The notes under the pieces were generated by a model. That model was given only the letters and a program-made list of their open reading frames with translations. It was not told the origin of the DNA and searched no databases. Shown here piece by piece: positions 45,046-53,543 of a stretch of DNA of 64,000 bases. The stretch covers positions 186,001 to 250,000 of the forward strand of contig NZ_PGVG01000004.1 in assembly GCF_002795245.1 (NCBI RefSeq). The letters run 5' to 3'. Numbering within the stretch: position 1 is the stretch's first letter; each line of letters starts with the position of its first letter. The position numbers were made by a program, and so were the translations under genes. The stretch comes from Bradyrhizobium forestalis (lineage in GTDB: Bacteria > Pseudomonadota > Alphaproteobacteria > Rhizobiales > Xanthobacteraceae).

Positions 45046-46293
45046 TCAGATGGGACGATGATGCGGCCTGAACAGCCGTCCCTTCTCAACCACCAGCACG
45101 ATCGCGAGCGCGGCGAGGGTCGACAGGAAGAAGCCGATCGAGAACGGCAGCAGCGTGCCGTCGAAGCTCTGCCCGATCGCCATCCCGACCACGATCCCGA
45201 TCAGCGTCGTGATCGAGCCGTAAAGCGAAGAGGCGGTGCCGGCGATGTGTCCCTGCGGCTCCATGGCGAGCGCGGTGAAGTTGGCGACCATCATGCCGAA
45301 TGAGAACATCATCAGGGAGGAGAGCACCATGAACAGGGCGAGCGGCAGCACACCAAGGCTTTCCGTCAGCAGCATCACGCCTGCCACCACGGTGTAGAGC
45401 GTCAGTGCGCCATGCGAGATCACGCGCATGCCAAGGCGTCCGACCAGCTGTGAATTGAGGAAGCCCGCGATGGCGGTACCGGCGGCAATCGCGGCGAAAG
45501 CGAGCGGGAAGTAATGGCCGAGGTGATAGATGCCGGTGAAGACCTGCTGGGCACAGAACACGTAGGCGAACAGCGCGCCGATGACACTGCCGGCAGCCAT
45601 GGCATAGCCGATGGTCTGGCGGTTGGTCACGGTCTGCCGGAACGCCGACAGCACATCGGCGGGCGCCAGCGACCTGCGTTCCGATTCGGGGAGGGTTTCA
45701 GGCAGCCGCAGCACGCACCATGCGAGCGCGAGCAGGCCGTAGAGCATCAGCACCACGAAGATGCCGCGCCACGCCGTCACCAGCAGCACCGCCTGTCCGA
45801 ATGAGGGGGCGACCACGGGCACCGCGATGAACACCATCATGGCCAGCGACATCACGCTCGCCATGCGGCGGCCGACATAGCAGTCGCGCACGATCGAGGT
45901 CGCGATCACGCGCGTCGCCGAGGTGCCGAGCCCCTGGAGCGCACGCGCCAGCAGCAGCGTCTCGAACGAGGGCGCCGCGACCGCCAGCACGCTCGCCACC
46001 GCGTAGACCGCCATGCCGCCGAGCAGCACCGGCCGGCGGCCGAAGCGGTCCGACAGGGGGCCCATGACGAACTGGCCGGCGCCGAAGCCGATCAGGAAGG
46101 TCGACAGCACCAGTTGAAGATGGTTCTCGACGGGAATCTTGAACGCGGTCCCGATATTGGGCAGCGCCGGCAGCATCATGTCCATCGCGAGCGGATTGAG
46201 CGCCATGATGGACGCGATCACGATGACGAATTCCGGAAAACCCATCGGGCGGTGTCCCGAGGACACCCAATCGTCGGCATTGACGTCAGACAA
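45046..46293 (-). CDS. MFS drug-resistance transporter (Bcr/CflA type)
   Basis: A 415-residue, 12-helix exporter of the Bcr/CflA (DHA1) group. It has PLAMDMMLPALPNIGTAF in helix 1 and the motif GPLSDRFGRRPVLLGG between helices 2 and 3. LARALQGLGTSATRVIATSIVRDCY in helices 4-5 is motif C-like for antiporters. It exports drugs or small molecules with proton exchange. Its divergent neighbour is the TetR regulator side; direct control is not evident, because the TetR gene has its own operator 700 bp away. Confidence 0.92.
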   Translation of the reverse strand: MSDVNADDWVSSGHRPMGFPEFVIVIASIMALNPLAMDMMLPALPNIGTAFKIPVENHLQLVLSTFLIGFGAGQFVMGPLSDRFGRRPVLLGGMAVYAVASVLAVAAPSFETLLLARALQGLGTSATRVIATSIVRDCYVGRRMASVMSLAMMVFIAVPVVAPSFGQAVLLVTAWRGIFVVLMLYGLLALAWCVLRLPETLPESERRSLAPADVLSAFRQTVTNRQTIGYAMAAGSVIGALFAYVFCAQQVFTGIYHLGHYFPLAFAAIAAGTAIAGFLNSQLVGRLGMRVISHGALTLYTVVAGVMLLTESLGVLPLALFMVLSSLMMFSFGMMVANFTALAMEPQGHIAGTASSLYGSITTLIGIVVGMAIGQSFDGTLLPFSIGFFLSTLAALAIVLVVEKGRLFRPHHRPI

Positions 46294-46429
46294 GAAGCTT
46301 ACCCCTGAAATTGGGCGGCTTTATCTATCGCCATGCTGCGTTGCACAACCCATGTTTCGGGATGGCTGGCAGGCGGAGCAGGGGCGGACAAGAATTGGTG
46401 AAGTCGCCGGGCCGGGGCTGTCTCTTCAA

Positions 46430-47011
46430 TCAGCCGCGCTTGCGGGCCTGCTCGACCAGGTCGAGCGCCAATCGCCCGGCCGTGTCGACATAGGCGAGAT
46501 CGCGGTGGATCAGCATCACGGTCGTGGCGCCGTCGAGCAGGATCACGAGCTGGCGCGCCAGCGCCTCTGCTCCGGCGATGCCGTGATTGCGCAGCTCCGC
46601 TTCGAGCCATGCTTCAAAGCGCTTCTTGTGCGCCGCGCCGGCCTTGACCGCCGGATGGGCCGGCGTGTTGGCGAGCTCGGCGATCGTGCGCAGGAAGCCG
46701 CAGCCGCGCCATCGCGGCGTATCCACGGAGCGTCCGAGCTTGGTGAAGAGACCGCGGACCTTGTCGGCCACGCCACCGTCGGTCTCGGCGAACCATCGCA
46801 TGTAGAGCTCGAGGGTCGGCTGGTCCCTGGCCGCGATGGTCGCTGCGACGAGTTCGTCCTTGCTGGTGAAGTGATAGTAGAGCGTCTTCTTGGTGACGCC
46901 GGCCTTCTCGGCGACCGCGTCCATGCTGACCGCTCGGATGCCCTCGCCATAGAACAGGCGCGTCGCCGCAACGACGATCTGCTGACGCGTGGTGTCACCT
47001 CTTCCGGACAT
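46430..47011 (-). CDS. TetR-family transcriptional regulator
   Basis: A 193-residue TetR regulator. The HTH region (about 8-55) is TRQQIVVAATRLFYGEGIRAVSMDAVAEKAGVTKKTLYYHFTSKD, with the recognition helix KKTLYYHF. The C-terminal part is the ligand domain. The start at 47011 follows from the family opening. It is divergent from the enoyl-CoA hydratase gene, and the shared gap contains a 7-bp-arm palindrome right before its own start, so it probably represses both. Confidence 0.92.
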   Translation of the reverse strand: MSGRGDTTRQQIVVAATRLFYGEGIRAVSMDAVAEKAGVTKKTLYYHFTSKDELVAATIAARDQPTLELYMRWFAETDGGVADKVRGLFTKLGRSVDTPRWRGCGFLRTIAELANTPAHPAVKAGAAHKKRFEAWLEAELRNHGIAGAEALARQLVILLDGATTVMLIHRDLAYVDTAGRLALDLVEQARKRG

Positions 47012-47018
47012 CGGCAAT

Positions 47019-47040
47019 GTATACTGCCTAGTGAGTATAC
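47019..47040. promoter_or_regulatory. Probable TetR operator
   Basis: GTATACT (47019-47025), 8 bp, AGTATAC (47034-47040): perfect 7-bp inverted arms, 22 bp overall, as expected for a TetR-family dimer pair. It lies 8 bp upstream of the TetR start and 58 bp before the hydratase start. TATACT within it may double as a -10 element, so binding would block transcription. Confidence 0.75.
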
Positions 47041-47098
47041 ACGACAAGATCGCTGTGGCTGACTTCCTCCGGTCTGTTCGACCTGAAGGAGCTGCACC

Positions 47099-47878
47099 TT
47101 GTCCGATCTCGTCCTTTCGGAAACGCGGGGCGCCGTCGCGCTGCTGACGTTCAACCGCCCGAACAAGCTCAACGCCCTGAGCTACGCGCTGATCGACCGC
47201 CTGATGGATATCCTCGACCGCATCGAGGACGATGCAAATGTCCGCGCGGTGGTCCTGACCGGGGCGGGCGATCGCGCCTTCTCGGCGGGCGCCGACATTG
47301 CCGAGTTCTCGGAGAGCGTGAGATGCGGGCCGGACATCGCAGTGAAGGACTTCGTGCGACGGGGGCAGGCGATGACGGCGCGCATGGAAGCATTCTCGAA
47401 GCCGATCATCGCCGCAGTCAACGGCATCGCCTTCGGTGGCGGCTGCGAGATCACGGAAGCCGTGCACCTCGCAGTCGCCAGCGAACGCGCGAGTTTTGCC
47501 AAGCCCGAGATCGCGATCGGCATCACGCCGACCTTCGGCGGCACGCAGCGGCTGCCGCGGCTCGCGGGCCGCAAGCGGGCGCTGGAATACCTCCTGACCG
47601 GAGATTCCTTTTCACCGCAGCGAGCCCTGGAGATGGGATTGGTCAACCGCATCGTGCCGCACGGTCAGCTCCTCGACGCAGCCTTCGCGCTGGCCGGCCG
47701 CATCACGCGGCATTCCCACTTGGCGGTCGCCCGTATCATCACGGCCGCCACGCGGGGCCTCAATGTCTCGATCGCGGAAGGCCTCGCCATCGAGAGCGAG
47801 CAGTTCGCGCGGATGGCCGCGACACAGGACACACGCGAGGCGCTCGACGCCTGGCTGGCCGCCCGCGCGTCACGGTAG
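47099..47878 (+). CDS. Enoyl-CoA hydratase/isomerase
   Basis: A 259-residue crotonase. Oxyanion-hole blocks are GDRAFSAGADIAEF and AAVNGIAFGGGCEITEAVHL, the latter carrying the first catalytic Glu, and KPEIAIGITPTFGGTQRLPRLAG carries the second, so it should be an active hydratase (compare the altered crotonase at 29112). The start is a TTG at 47099, with AAGGAG eight bases before it. It is divergent from the TetR gene and probably induced when that regulator binds an acyl-CoA or similar ligand. Confidence 0.92.
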   Translation: MSDLVLSETRGAVALLTFNRPNKLNALSYALIDRLMDILDRIEDDANVRAVVLTGAGDRAFSAGADIAEFSESVRCGPDIAVKDFVRRGQAMTARMEAFSKPIIAAVNGIAFGGGCEITEAVHLAVASERASFAKPEIAIGITPTFGGTQRLPRLAGRKRALEYLLTGDSFSPQRALEMGLVNRIVPHGQLLDAAFALAGRITRHSHLAVARIITAATRGLNVSIAEGLAIESEQFARMAATQDTREALDAWLAARASR

Positions 47879-48072
47879 GCGCTGCGTTCGTTTTGGCGGG
47901 CGATCGCGGGCAACGAGTTCCCGCCATCGGAGGTGGGCCGGCAACCAGGGATTCACCATAAGATCGGGCACGGAACGGCGGGGAGATGAATCGGCAACCC
48001 ATCCTGTCCATTGTGGCCGGACCGGCTGTCGCAACGGCGCCGAGACAAACCAAGCCAAACAGGGGTCCGCCC

Positions 48073-49647
48073 GTGTCCGACATGTCCGATGCTGCACGAT
48101 GGTCGGAGCCCGCGGCCGCCACGACTGGCAGGCGCAACATCTGGCTTGCCTGCCTGATCGCGCTGACGGGGCTGCTGGTGCTCGGCAATCTCGCCAACGA
48201 CGCCGCACTCGACGTGAAATTTGGCTGGGACGTTCGCGTCAATTGCGCGGCGGTCGATGCCTATGCCGGAGGGCTCGATCCCTACTTCGTCAAGAACCTG
48301 AAGGGCACCAAGCTCTCTTATCCCTATCTGCCGGTGACGCTGGACGTTTTCCGTCCCCTCTGCGCGGGCGGTGTTCTGGTCGATCATTACAGAAGCATTT
48401 TTCTCGTCCTCGCCGTGCTCTGCGGGCTGCTCTTGCCCGGCCTTGCCCGAACGCGCCCAAGCGCGCGCGATGCTGCGCTCCGGGTGCTCTGCGCGATCGG
48501 CGCGTTCGTCGGTTTCGAATGGGTCGAGGCGTCGGGGAATTTTGCGCTCCTGAGCGGTGTACTGACCGCGGTCGCGCTGAAGCTCTTGCTTCGTCCGCTT
48601 CGATCGGAAGCGGGGGGAGATCAGGACTTCACGTGGCGCCTCGCCGGCGCCGCACTGCTCGGCCTCGTTACCTCGTTCAAGCTGGTGTTCTTCCCGGTGC
48701 TGGCGGCGCTCTATTTCCTGCCGCTGCCGCGCGGCCGCAAGCTGGCCTTGATCGCGGTGGCGATCCTCAGCTTTGTCGTGCCGATCCTGATATCGAAGCT
48801 GCTGTATCCCGATCTGTTTGCAAGCTGGCAGCTTGCGATGGCGGGGCAGATCCCCGACCAGCACCATGTCGATCTGCTGGAGACAAATCCATCGTTGCTG
48901 CTGCTGGCGCTGAGCCTCATGGAGCACGCCGGGCTCGGCGACGGGAAGCCGGCGCTGTTCGCGAGCTATGCGCTCGCAGCACTCGCGCTCGTGCTCGTGC
49001 CGTTCGGCCTGTCCGTCCTGCGCATGGTGGGCAGCCGCCCCGCGGGGGGAGGGCGATCGCATATGCTTTCGCGGGGACTGTCCGCGGGCTTGCTCCGCCT
49101 CTCCCGCTTGCGGGAGAGGCCGACGCGCTCGCAGAGCGCGGCGGGTGAGGGCTCTCGCCGCGCAGGGACATACTCGGCAAATTCTCAACAACCCCAACGC
49201 GGAGACACCCTCTCCCCAACCCTCCCCCGCAAGCGGGGGAGGGAGCCCAGTGCCGATGCCGCCGCATCGTGCACGCCATATGCGATCGCCCTGCCCGCGG
49301 GGGGAGGGGCATCGCTTCTGATGCGACTGGATCTCTGGCTGATGGATCATCCCCGCACGGCCATGCGGGTCACCGTGCTTGCCATGTTCGCGCTCTATCT
49401 CAGCTCGCCGCGTCTGAAAGAATATGCTTTCTTCGAGCTCGCGCTCTATGCCGCCATCCTCATCGTCGATCTTCCGGCCATGGCGCTCGCCGCCATGCTC
49501 ACCGTCGGCCTCGCCTTTCCGACACTGATCTCGCTTCTGGGGGCGCCATTCGAGGGCAGTTTCATCCTCCTCGTCATCTCGCTGATCTGCTTCTGGATCG
49601 TGCTGCTCGATTTTCGCGCGGAGCCCAAGCGCCTCGAGCACGGATAA
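48073..49647 (+). CDS. GT87-type polyprenol-sugar mannosyltransferase with in-frame repeat insertion
   Basis: A polytopic membrane protein of the GT87/DUF2029 group (polyprenyl-phosphate sugar transferases). The start is taken as the GTG at 48073 (AGGGG seven bases upstream), giving 524 residues; an ATG at 47986 would add 29. Helices begin at NIWLACLIALTGLLVLG; DPYFVKNLKGTKLSYPYLPV and SGNFALLSGVLTAVALKLLL are typical GT87 regions. At 49039-49308 a hydrophilic, Arg/Ser/Pro-rich stretch interrupts the protein. It is encoded by a family B palindrome inside a 16-bp TIR element, with no frameshift or stop. The C-terminal helices resume at LMRLDLWLMDHPR. Activity with this insertion is uncertain. 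Confidence 0.82.
   Translation: MSDMSDAARWSEPAAATTGRRNIWLACLIALTGLLVLGNLANDAALDVKFGWDVRVNCAAVDAYAGGLDPYFVKNLKGTKLSYPYLPVTLDVFRPLCAGGVLVDHYRSIFLVLAVLCGLLLPGLARTRPSARDAALRVLCAIGAFVGFEWVEASGNFALLSGVLTAVALKLLLRPLRSEAGGDQDFTWRLAGAALLGLVTSFKLVFFPVLAALYFLPLPRGRKLALIAVAILSFVVPILISKLLYPDLFASWQLAMAGQIPDQHHVDLLETNPSLLLLALSLMEHAGLGDGKPALFASYALAALALVLVPFGLSVLRMVGSRPAGGGRSHMLSRGLSAGLLRLSRLRERPTRSQSAAGEGSRRAGTYSANSQQPQRGDTLSPTLPRKRGREPSADAAASCTPYAIALPAGGGASLLMRLDLWLMDHPRTAMRVTVLAMFALYLSSPRLKEYAFFELALYAAILIVDLPAMALAAMLTVGLAFPTLISLLGAPFEGSFILLVISLICFWIVLLDFRAEPKRLEHG
49039..49308 (+). mobile_element. MITE-like element 2 inserted in frame in the GT87 gene
   Basis: The 15-bp direct repeat CCCGCGGGGGGAGGG occurs at 49039-49053 and 49294-49308, exactly 255 bp (85 codons) apart. 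Between them are the terminal inverted repeats AGGGCGATCGCATATG (49050-49065) and CATATGCGATCGCCCT (49277-49292), a perfect 16-bp pair, enclosing a family B core (49097-49245: CTCTCCCGCTTGCGGGAGAG, then CCCTCCCCCGCAAGCGGGG with GAGGG). The reading frame stays open across the element and encodes roughly 85 extra residues. The TIR is shared with the element at 11195-11403. Confidence 0.65.
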
Positions 49648-49689
49648 TTCATTCGGCGGGCCAGCTCCTTCCGCGGCCGCAATCTACAC

Positions 49690-49869
49690 TTATGGCTGCA
49701 GACCCGCTTCCGGGGGCTGCGGCCGTGCGAGAGGGCGCCTGCGGCGCGCCCAAGAGGTCAGCATCCCCGGTACGCCCGAGCGGCTGACCTGATCGAACAC
49801 CACGGCGGCCGCGATAAGGCCTGCGAGCAGGACGACGACGAGGATCAGAGTTGCCGCGGTGGCAGGCAT
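49690..49869 (-). CDS. Small single-pass membrane protein
   Basis: A 59-residue protein (MPATAATLILVVVLLAGLIA then AAVVFDQ...). One hydrophobic helix spans about residues 4-25, followed by a basic, Pro-rich cytoplasmic tail (WARRRRPLARPQPPEAG). GGAG lies five bases before the ATG. It is downstream of, and on the same strand as, the methyltransferase gene (44 bp away), so it may end that operon. No family is recognised. The good ribosome site and the strong membrane helix support a real gene. Confidence 0.65.
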   Translation of the reverse strand: MPATAATLILVVVLLAGLIAAAVVFDQVSRSGVPGMLTSWARRRRPLARPQPPEAGLQP

Positions 49870-49912
49870 GGATTCTCCGGATTGGCTGAGCGAAGGCGGC
49901 AGCGGCCCTCCC

Positions 49913-50728
49913 TCAAGATGCCCCTCGCGCCGGCCGGGTGCCGCACACCGTCCAGCTATATCCGTGACGATGATAGATCTTCACGTCCTCGAATCCGCCG
50001 GCCGGGAGCAGCGCCTCGGCCTCTTCGCGGGTGTAGTACTTGGCGTAGGCGGGATTGAGCTGATCGTAGATGGTCAGACGTCGGACGCTGCGCGGAAACT
50101 TGGCCAGCACCGAACGCATGTAGGAGCGCATCGGGAGCGGCAATATCCGGCACAGCCCGATATAGGCCGTCAGCGCCCATTCCAGAACGTGGGATAGCGC
50201 CACGAGCAGACGGTGCGGCAACAGGACCGTAAGCCTGCGCAGCGGGACCGCGAGTGACAGATAGGTCTCGTTGCCCTCGTAACCGTAGAGCCAGACGATG
50301 CATCGCCCGCCGGGACGCAATGCCTCGAACGCCGCGCGCACCACGGGGATCGGCGCCGGTATATGATGCAAGACGCCCATCGAAACCACGTAGTCCAACC
50401 CGAGATCCGGCGGCAAGAGGTCGCCGGGAATCTGCAGATAGTCGATCCGGTCCTTGCGCGCGGCGGTGTTGTCCTTCAGGACCTGCATGGCGGCCGATGG
50501 CTCGACCGCGACGACGCGAGCGGCGCCGGCATCCAGCAGCATGTTGACGATGCGCCCCGAGCCGCTGCCGATGTCGGCGATGGTCTTGCCTTTGAGTTCA
50601 TCGAGCGCGACGAGTGGACCAAGGAGGTCGGCGAGCAAGACGGCGGATCCGTAATAGCCGGGATTGTCGCGGAACGCGCTCCATTGCTCTCCGAAATCTC
50701 TGATCGTGTCATCCTTCAGATCGGGCAT
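49913..50728 (-). CDS. SAM-dependent methyltransferase
   Basis: A 271-residue class I methyltransferase. The SAM motif I is TIADIGSGSGRIVNMLLDAGA near residue 48, the acidic residue after beta 2 is in RVVAVEPSAAM, and motif IV is DYVVSMGVLHHIP. A C-terminal half of mixed hydrophobic helices (LTVLLPHRLLVALSHVLEWALTAYIG) suggests a membrane-bound substrate, for example a lipid or polyprenyl compound. It is the fourth gene of a minus-strand set with a methyltransferase, a GT2 and an asparagine synthetase-like gene. Confidence 0.85.
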   Translation of the reverse strand: MPDLKDDTIRDFGEQWSAFRDNPGYYGSAVLLADLLGPLVALDELKGKTIADIGSGSGRIVNMLLDAGAARVVAVEPSAAMQVLKDNTAARKDRIDYLQIPGDLLPPDLGLDYVVSMGVLHHIPAPIPVVRAAFEALRPGGRCIVWLYGYEGNETYLSLAVPLRRLTVLLPHRLLVALSHVLEWALTAYIGLCRILPLPMRSYMRSVLAKFPRSVRRLTIYDQLNPAYAKYYTREEAEALLPAGGFEDVKIYHRHGYSWTVCGTRPARGAS

Positions 50729-50752
50729 GGGTGCGTTCCCCGCGTCGTCCGC

Positions 50753-52654
50753 TCAGCGCGGCGCGGGGCAGGCGAGCCCCAGCAACCAGATTCCCAGGGT
50801 GAGGATCGGCCACAGCGCGAATGCGTTGTCGTTTCTGCGCTCGAGATGGTCCTTCCACAGCTGCCGGACCGCATCGGGCTTCAGGAACGGCGCAAACACG
50901 TCGGCCTCCTGGTTGAGCACGCGGTCGCAGATCGACCGCAGCCCGCTCCGCATCAGTTGCGCGATGGGCACGTTGAAGCCGCGCTTGCGTGACCAGGCAG
51001 CTCGGCTCGGCATGCCCAGGCGCTCGGCGAGCTTGCGCAGCACGTATTTCGGCGCCCCTTTCGGCCAGGGATTGAGCAGCGAGGTGTCGATCATACCTGC
51101 GAGGTCCATCACCCGCCGGTCCAGGATCGGAACGCGCACCTCCAGCGAATGCGCCATGCTCATCGCATCGACCTTCGCGAGGACGCTTTGCAGATGGAAG
51201 CGCTGGTCGGCGATCAGGGCCCGGTCGAGCACGTTTGCGTGCGGCTCGGCGTAATACTCGGCATATTCGGCGAACGGATCGGTCGATGCCAGATGGGCCA
51301 TCTCGCCGTCATAGATCTTCTCGGCCAGAAAGCGGGGAACGAGGCGTCGCCATTGCAGGTGAGGGCTATTGCCGGCTTCACCCAGCCCGAGCGCAAAGCG
51401 GGCGAGTTGGGCTGCCGCCGGAAGCCGCTTCTCGTTGCCGCGCACGGACGCATAGGCAATGCGGCCGGCGAGGCCAGCGACGGGGCGCGGAATGACGTGG
51501 CGTATGCGCTCTGCCATCATGGTCGCGGCGTAAGTTTCATAGCCGCCGAAGAATTCGTCGCCGCCATCGCCGGACAGGACGACCGTGCAGTGCTGTCGGA
51601 CGGCGCCTGCCAGATGGTAGAAGCCAAGCGCGCCGGTGTCGGCGCACTGTCCGTCGAAATGGTACACGACGGCGCGGAGCGCACTCTCGGCCCCTTCGCC
51701 TGCTTCCCCGTCGATGACGTGAAGCGACAGGCCTGCGGTCGCGGCAATCTGGCGCGCCACCGCGGTTTCATCATGGCTCTTCTCGGTGAAGCCGGCCGTG
51801 AACAAGGGCGGCTTCAATCCGAGCCGGCCGAGAGTGAGGCTGATCAGCGAACTGTCGATGCCGCCGCTCTGCAGCACGGCGAGCGGCACGTCGCTCACCA
51901 TCTGGCTCTTCACCACGGTCTCGATCGTCGATTGCAGCCGGACAACGGCTTCATCGAGGTCGCGGATCACGGGTGCGCGCACCGGCCGCCAGAAGCGTCG
52001 CTCGGTCCGCTCGCGGTCGGTGAATCCCACCATTGTGCCGGGCGGGAGCTGCTTGATGTCGTGGTACAGGCTCTGCTGCGTTCCCGGATGGCCTGCGGCG
52101 AGATAGGTATGCAGTGAGACGGGATCGATCCGCGCGGCGAGGTCTCCGCTCGCCGTAAGTCCCTTGATCTCGCTTGCGAACAGCACGCGGCTGCTGCTTT
52201 CGGAATAATACAGCGGCTTGATCCCGATGCCGTCGCGGGCCAGGATCAGGCGGCCCTCCTGCCGATCCCACAGGCCGATCGCGAAAAAGCCCTCGAGGCG
52301 CTCGAACATCGCCTCGCCCCAGGCAAGGTAGGCGTAAGGGAGGATTTCGGTGTCGCAGGTGCTGCGAAAGCGGAAGCCGAACGATCGCTCGAGCTCGCTG
52401 CGCAATTCGCGATCGTTGTAGATCTCTCCGTTGTAGGTGACGACGATACGCTCCGACGCGTCCAGCATCGGCTGGCGCCCTGCATCGGAGAGATCGCGGA
52501 TGGCGAGCCGGCGGTGGGCGAGGCCGACAGGCCCGTCCAGCCAGGTGCTCTCGCCGTCCGGCCCGCGGTGAACCAGCGCTGCCGACATCGCCGCAACCGC
52601 GCGGCCGTCGGCGGGGCGGCCGTCACGATGAAAGATGCCCGCTATCCCGCACAT
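50753..52654 (-). CDS. asnB: Asparagine synthetase (glutamine-hydrolysing), surface-glycan type
   Basis: A 633-residue AsnB-type protein. The N-terminal glutaminase domain begins MCGIAGIFHRDG with catalytic Cys2, HRGPDGE and VTYNGEIYN. The synthetase domain begins near residue 230, with the PP-loop VLQSGGIDSSLISLTL near 262 and the ATP/Asp site AVVYHFDGQCADTGALGF. It makes asparagine from aspartate and glutamine, but in clusters with GT2 and methyltransferases such proteins often amidate a sugar acid or peptide in exopolysaccharide or LPS. The last residues are cysteine-containing and may not be conserved. It lies 24 bp upstream of the next gene. Confidence 0.9.
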   Translation of the reverse strand: MCGIAGIFHRDGRPADGRAVAAMSAALVHRGPDGESTWLDGPVGLAHRRLAIRDLSDAGRQPMLDASERIVVTYNGEIYNDRELRSELERSFGFRFRSTCDTEILPYAYLAWGEAMFERLEGFFAIGLWDRQEGRLILARDGIGIKPLYYSESSSRVLFASEIKGLTASGDLAARIDPVSLHTYLAAGHPGTQQSLYHDIKQLPPGTMVGFTDRERTERRFWRPVRAPVIRDLDEAVVRLQSTIETVVKSQMVSDVPLAVLQSGGIDSSLISLTLGRLGLKPPLFTAGFTEKSHDETAVARQIAATAGLSLHVIDGEAGEGAESALRAVVYHFDGQCADTGALGFYHLAGAVRQHCTVVLSGDGGDEFFGGYETYAATMMAERIRHVIPRPVAGLAGRIAYASVRGNEKRLPAAAQLARFALGLGEAGNSPHLQWRRLVPRFLAEKIYDGEMAHLASTDPFAEYAEYYAEPHANVLDRALIADQRFHLQSVLAKVDAMSMAHSLEVRVPILDRRVMDLAGMIDTSLLNPWPKGAPKYVLRKLAERLGMPSRAAWSRKRGFNVPIAQLMRSGLRSICDRVLNQEADVFAPFLKPDAVRQLWKDHLERRNDNAFALWPILTLGIWLLGLACPAPR

Positions 52655-52676
52655 CGCGTTCCCTTGTCGAGGGAGG

Positions 52677-53543
52677 TCATGGTCGCTGATTCATGATCTG
52701 CTTCAGAAGCACCGCGAGCAGCCCCATCGCGACGACGAGAATGCTGAGCAGGATCGCGCCGACGCCCAGCACGAAAGCGCTGACGAGCTGCAGGATGATC
52801 CCGCCGATCAGCGAGAGCAGTGCGAGCGCCATGCACATCATCGCCAGCAGCACGAAGATCTTCAGCGGGTTGTAATAGGTGCAGGCCTCGAGGACGTATT
52901 GCAGGGTCCGAATGGAGTCGCGGAACAGGTTCACCTTGGAGCGGCCGATCCGCTCCTTGTAGTCGATATCGATGTAGTCGACGAACTTCGCGTTCATCAT
53001 GTAGGCAAGCGTCAGCGACGTCGTGAAGCTGAAGAGGTCGCTGACATGCTCGAAATAGGAGATCGCGACCTGCCTGCCGAACACGCGCAGGCCGGAGTTG
53101 ATGTCGGGGATCTCGCGGTTGGCGGTGAATTCGACGATCGCCTTCAGGACGGCGCGCAATGGCGACTTCAGCATCGACTCGCGGTAGTTCGGCCCGGTCC
53201 TGGCGCCGACGACCATGTCAAAGCCCTGGTTGAAGCGGGCGACCAGCGCCGGAATCGCCTCCATCGGGTAAGAACCATCGGCGTCGCTGATGACGATCGT
53301 ATCGTACGTCGCTACGCGAATCCCGTCCTTCAGCGAGCGGCCGTAGCCGATGTTATGGGGATGCCTGAGCACCTTTGCGCCCGCCTGTTCGGCGAGCTCG
53401 CCGGTCCCGTCGACCGAACCGTCATCGACGATGACGATTTCATAGGGGGTGAGTTGAGCGCCGTCGAGAGCCGCCTTGGCTCGATCAATGGTTTCAACAA
53501 TGCCGTTGCGCTCGTTGAGCGCAGGAATGACGACTGAAATCAT
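52677..53543 (-). CDS. GT2 glycosyltransferase with membrane anchor
   Basis: A 288-residue family 2 glycosyltransferase related to dolichol-phosphate mannose synthase. The GT-A domain has MISVVIPALNERNGIVETID, VIVDDGSVDGT (nucleotide binding), VISDADGSYPMEAIP (the DxD-type metal site) and DINSGLRVFGR. Two C-terminal membrane helices (about 225-280) anchor it. It transfers sugars to a polyprenyl phosphate at the inner membrane. Its ATG overlaps the upstream methyltransferase stop (ATGA), so the two are translationally coupled. Confidence 0.9.
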   Translation of the reverse strand: MISVVIPALNERNGIVETIDRAKAALDGAQLTPYEIVIVDDGSVDGTGELAEQAGAKVLRHPHNIGYGRSLKDGIRVATYDTIVISDADGSYPMEAIPALVARFNQGFDMVVGARTGPNYRESMLKSPLRAVLKAIVEFTANREIPDINSGLRVFGRQVAISYFEHVSDLFSFTTSLTLAYMMNAKFVDYIDIDYKERIGRSKVNLFRDSIRTLQYVLEACTYYNPLKIFVLLAMMCMALALLSLIGGIILQLVSAFVLGVGAILLSILVVAMGLLAVLLKQIMNQRP

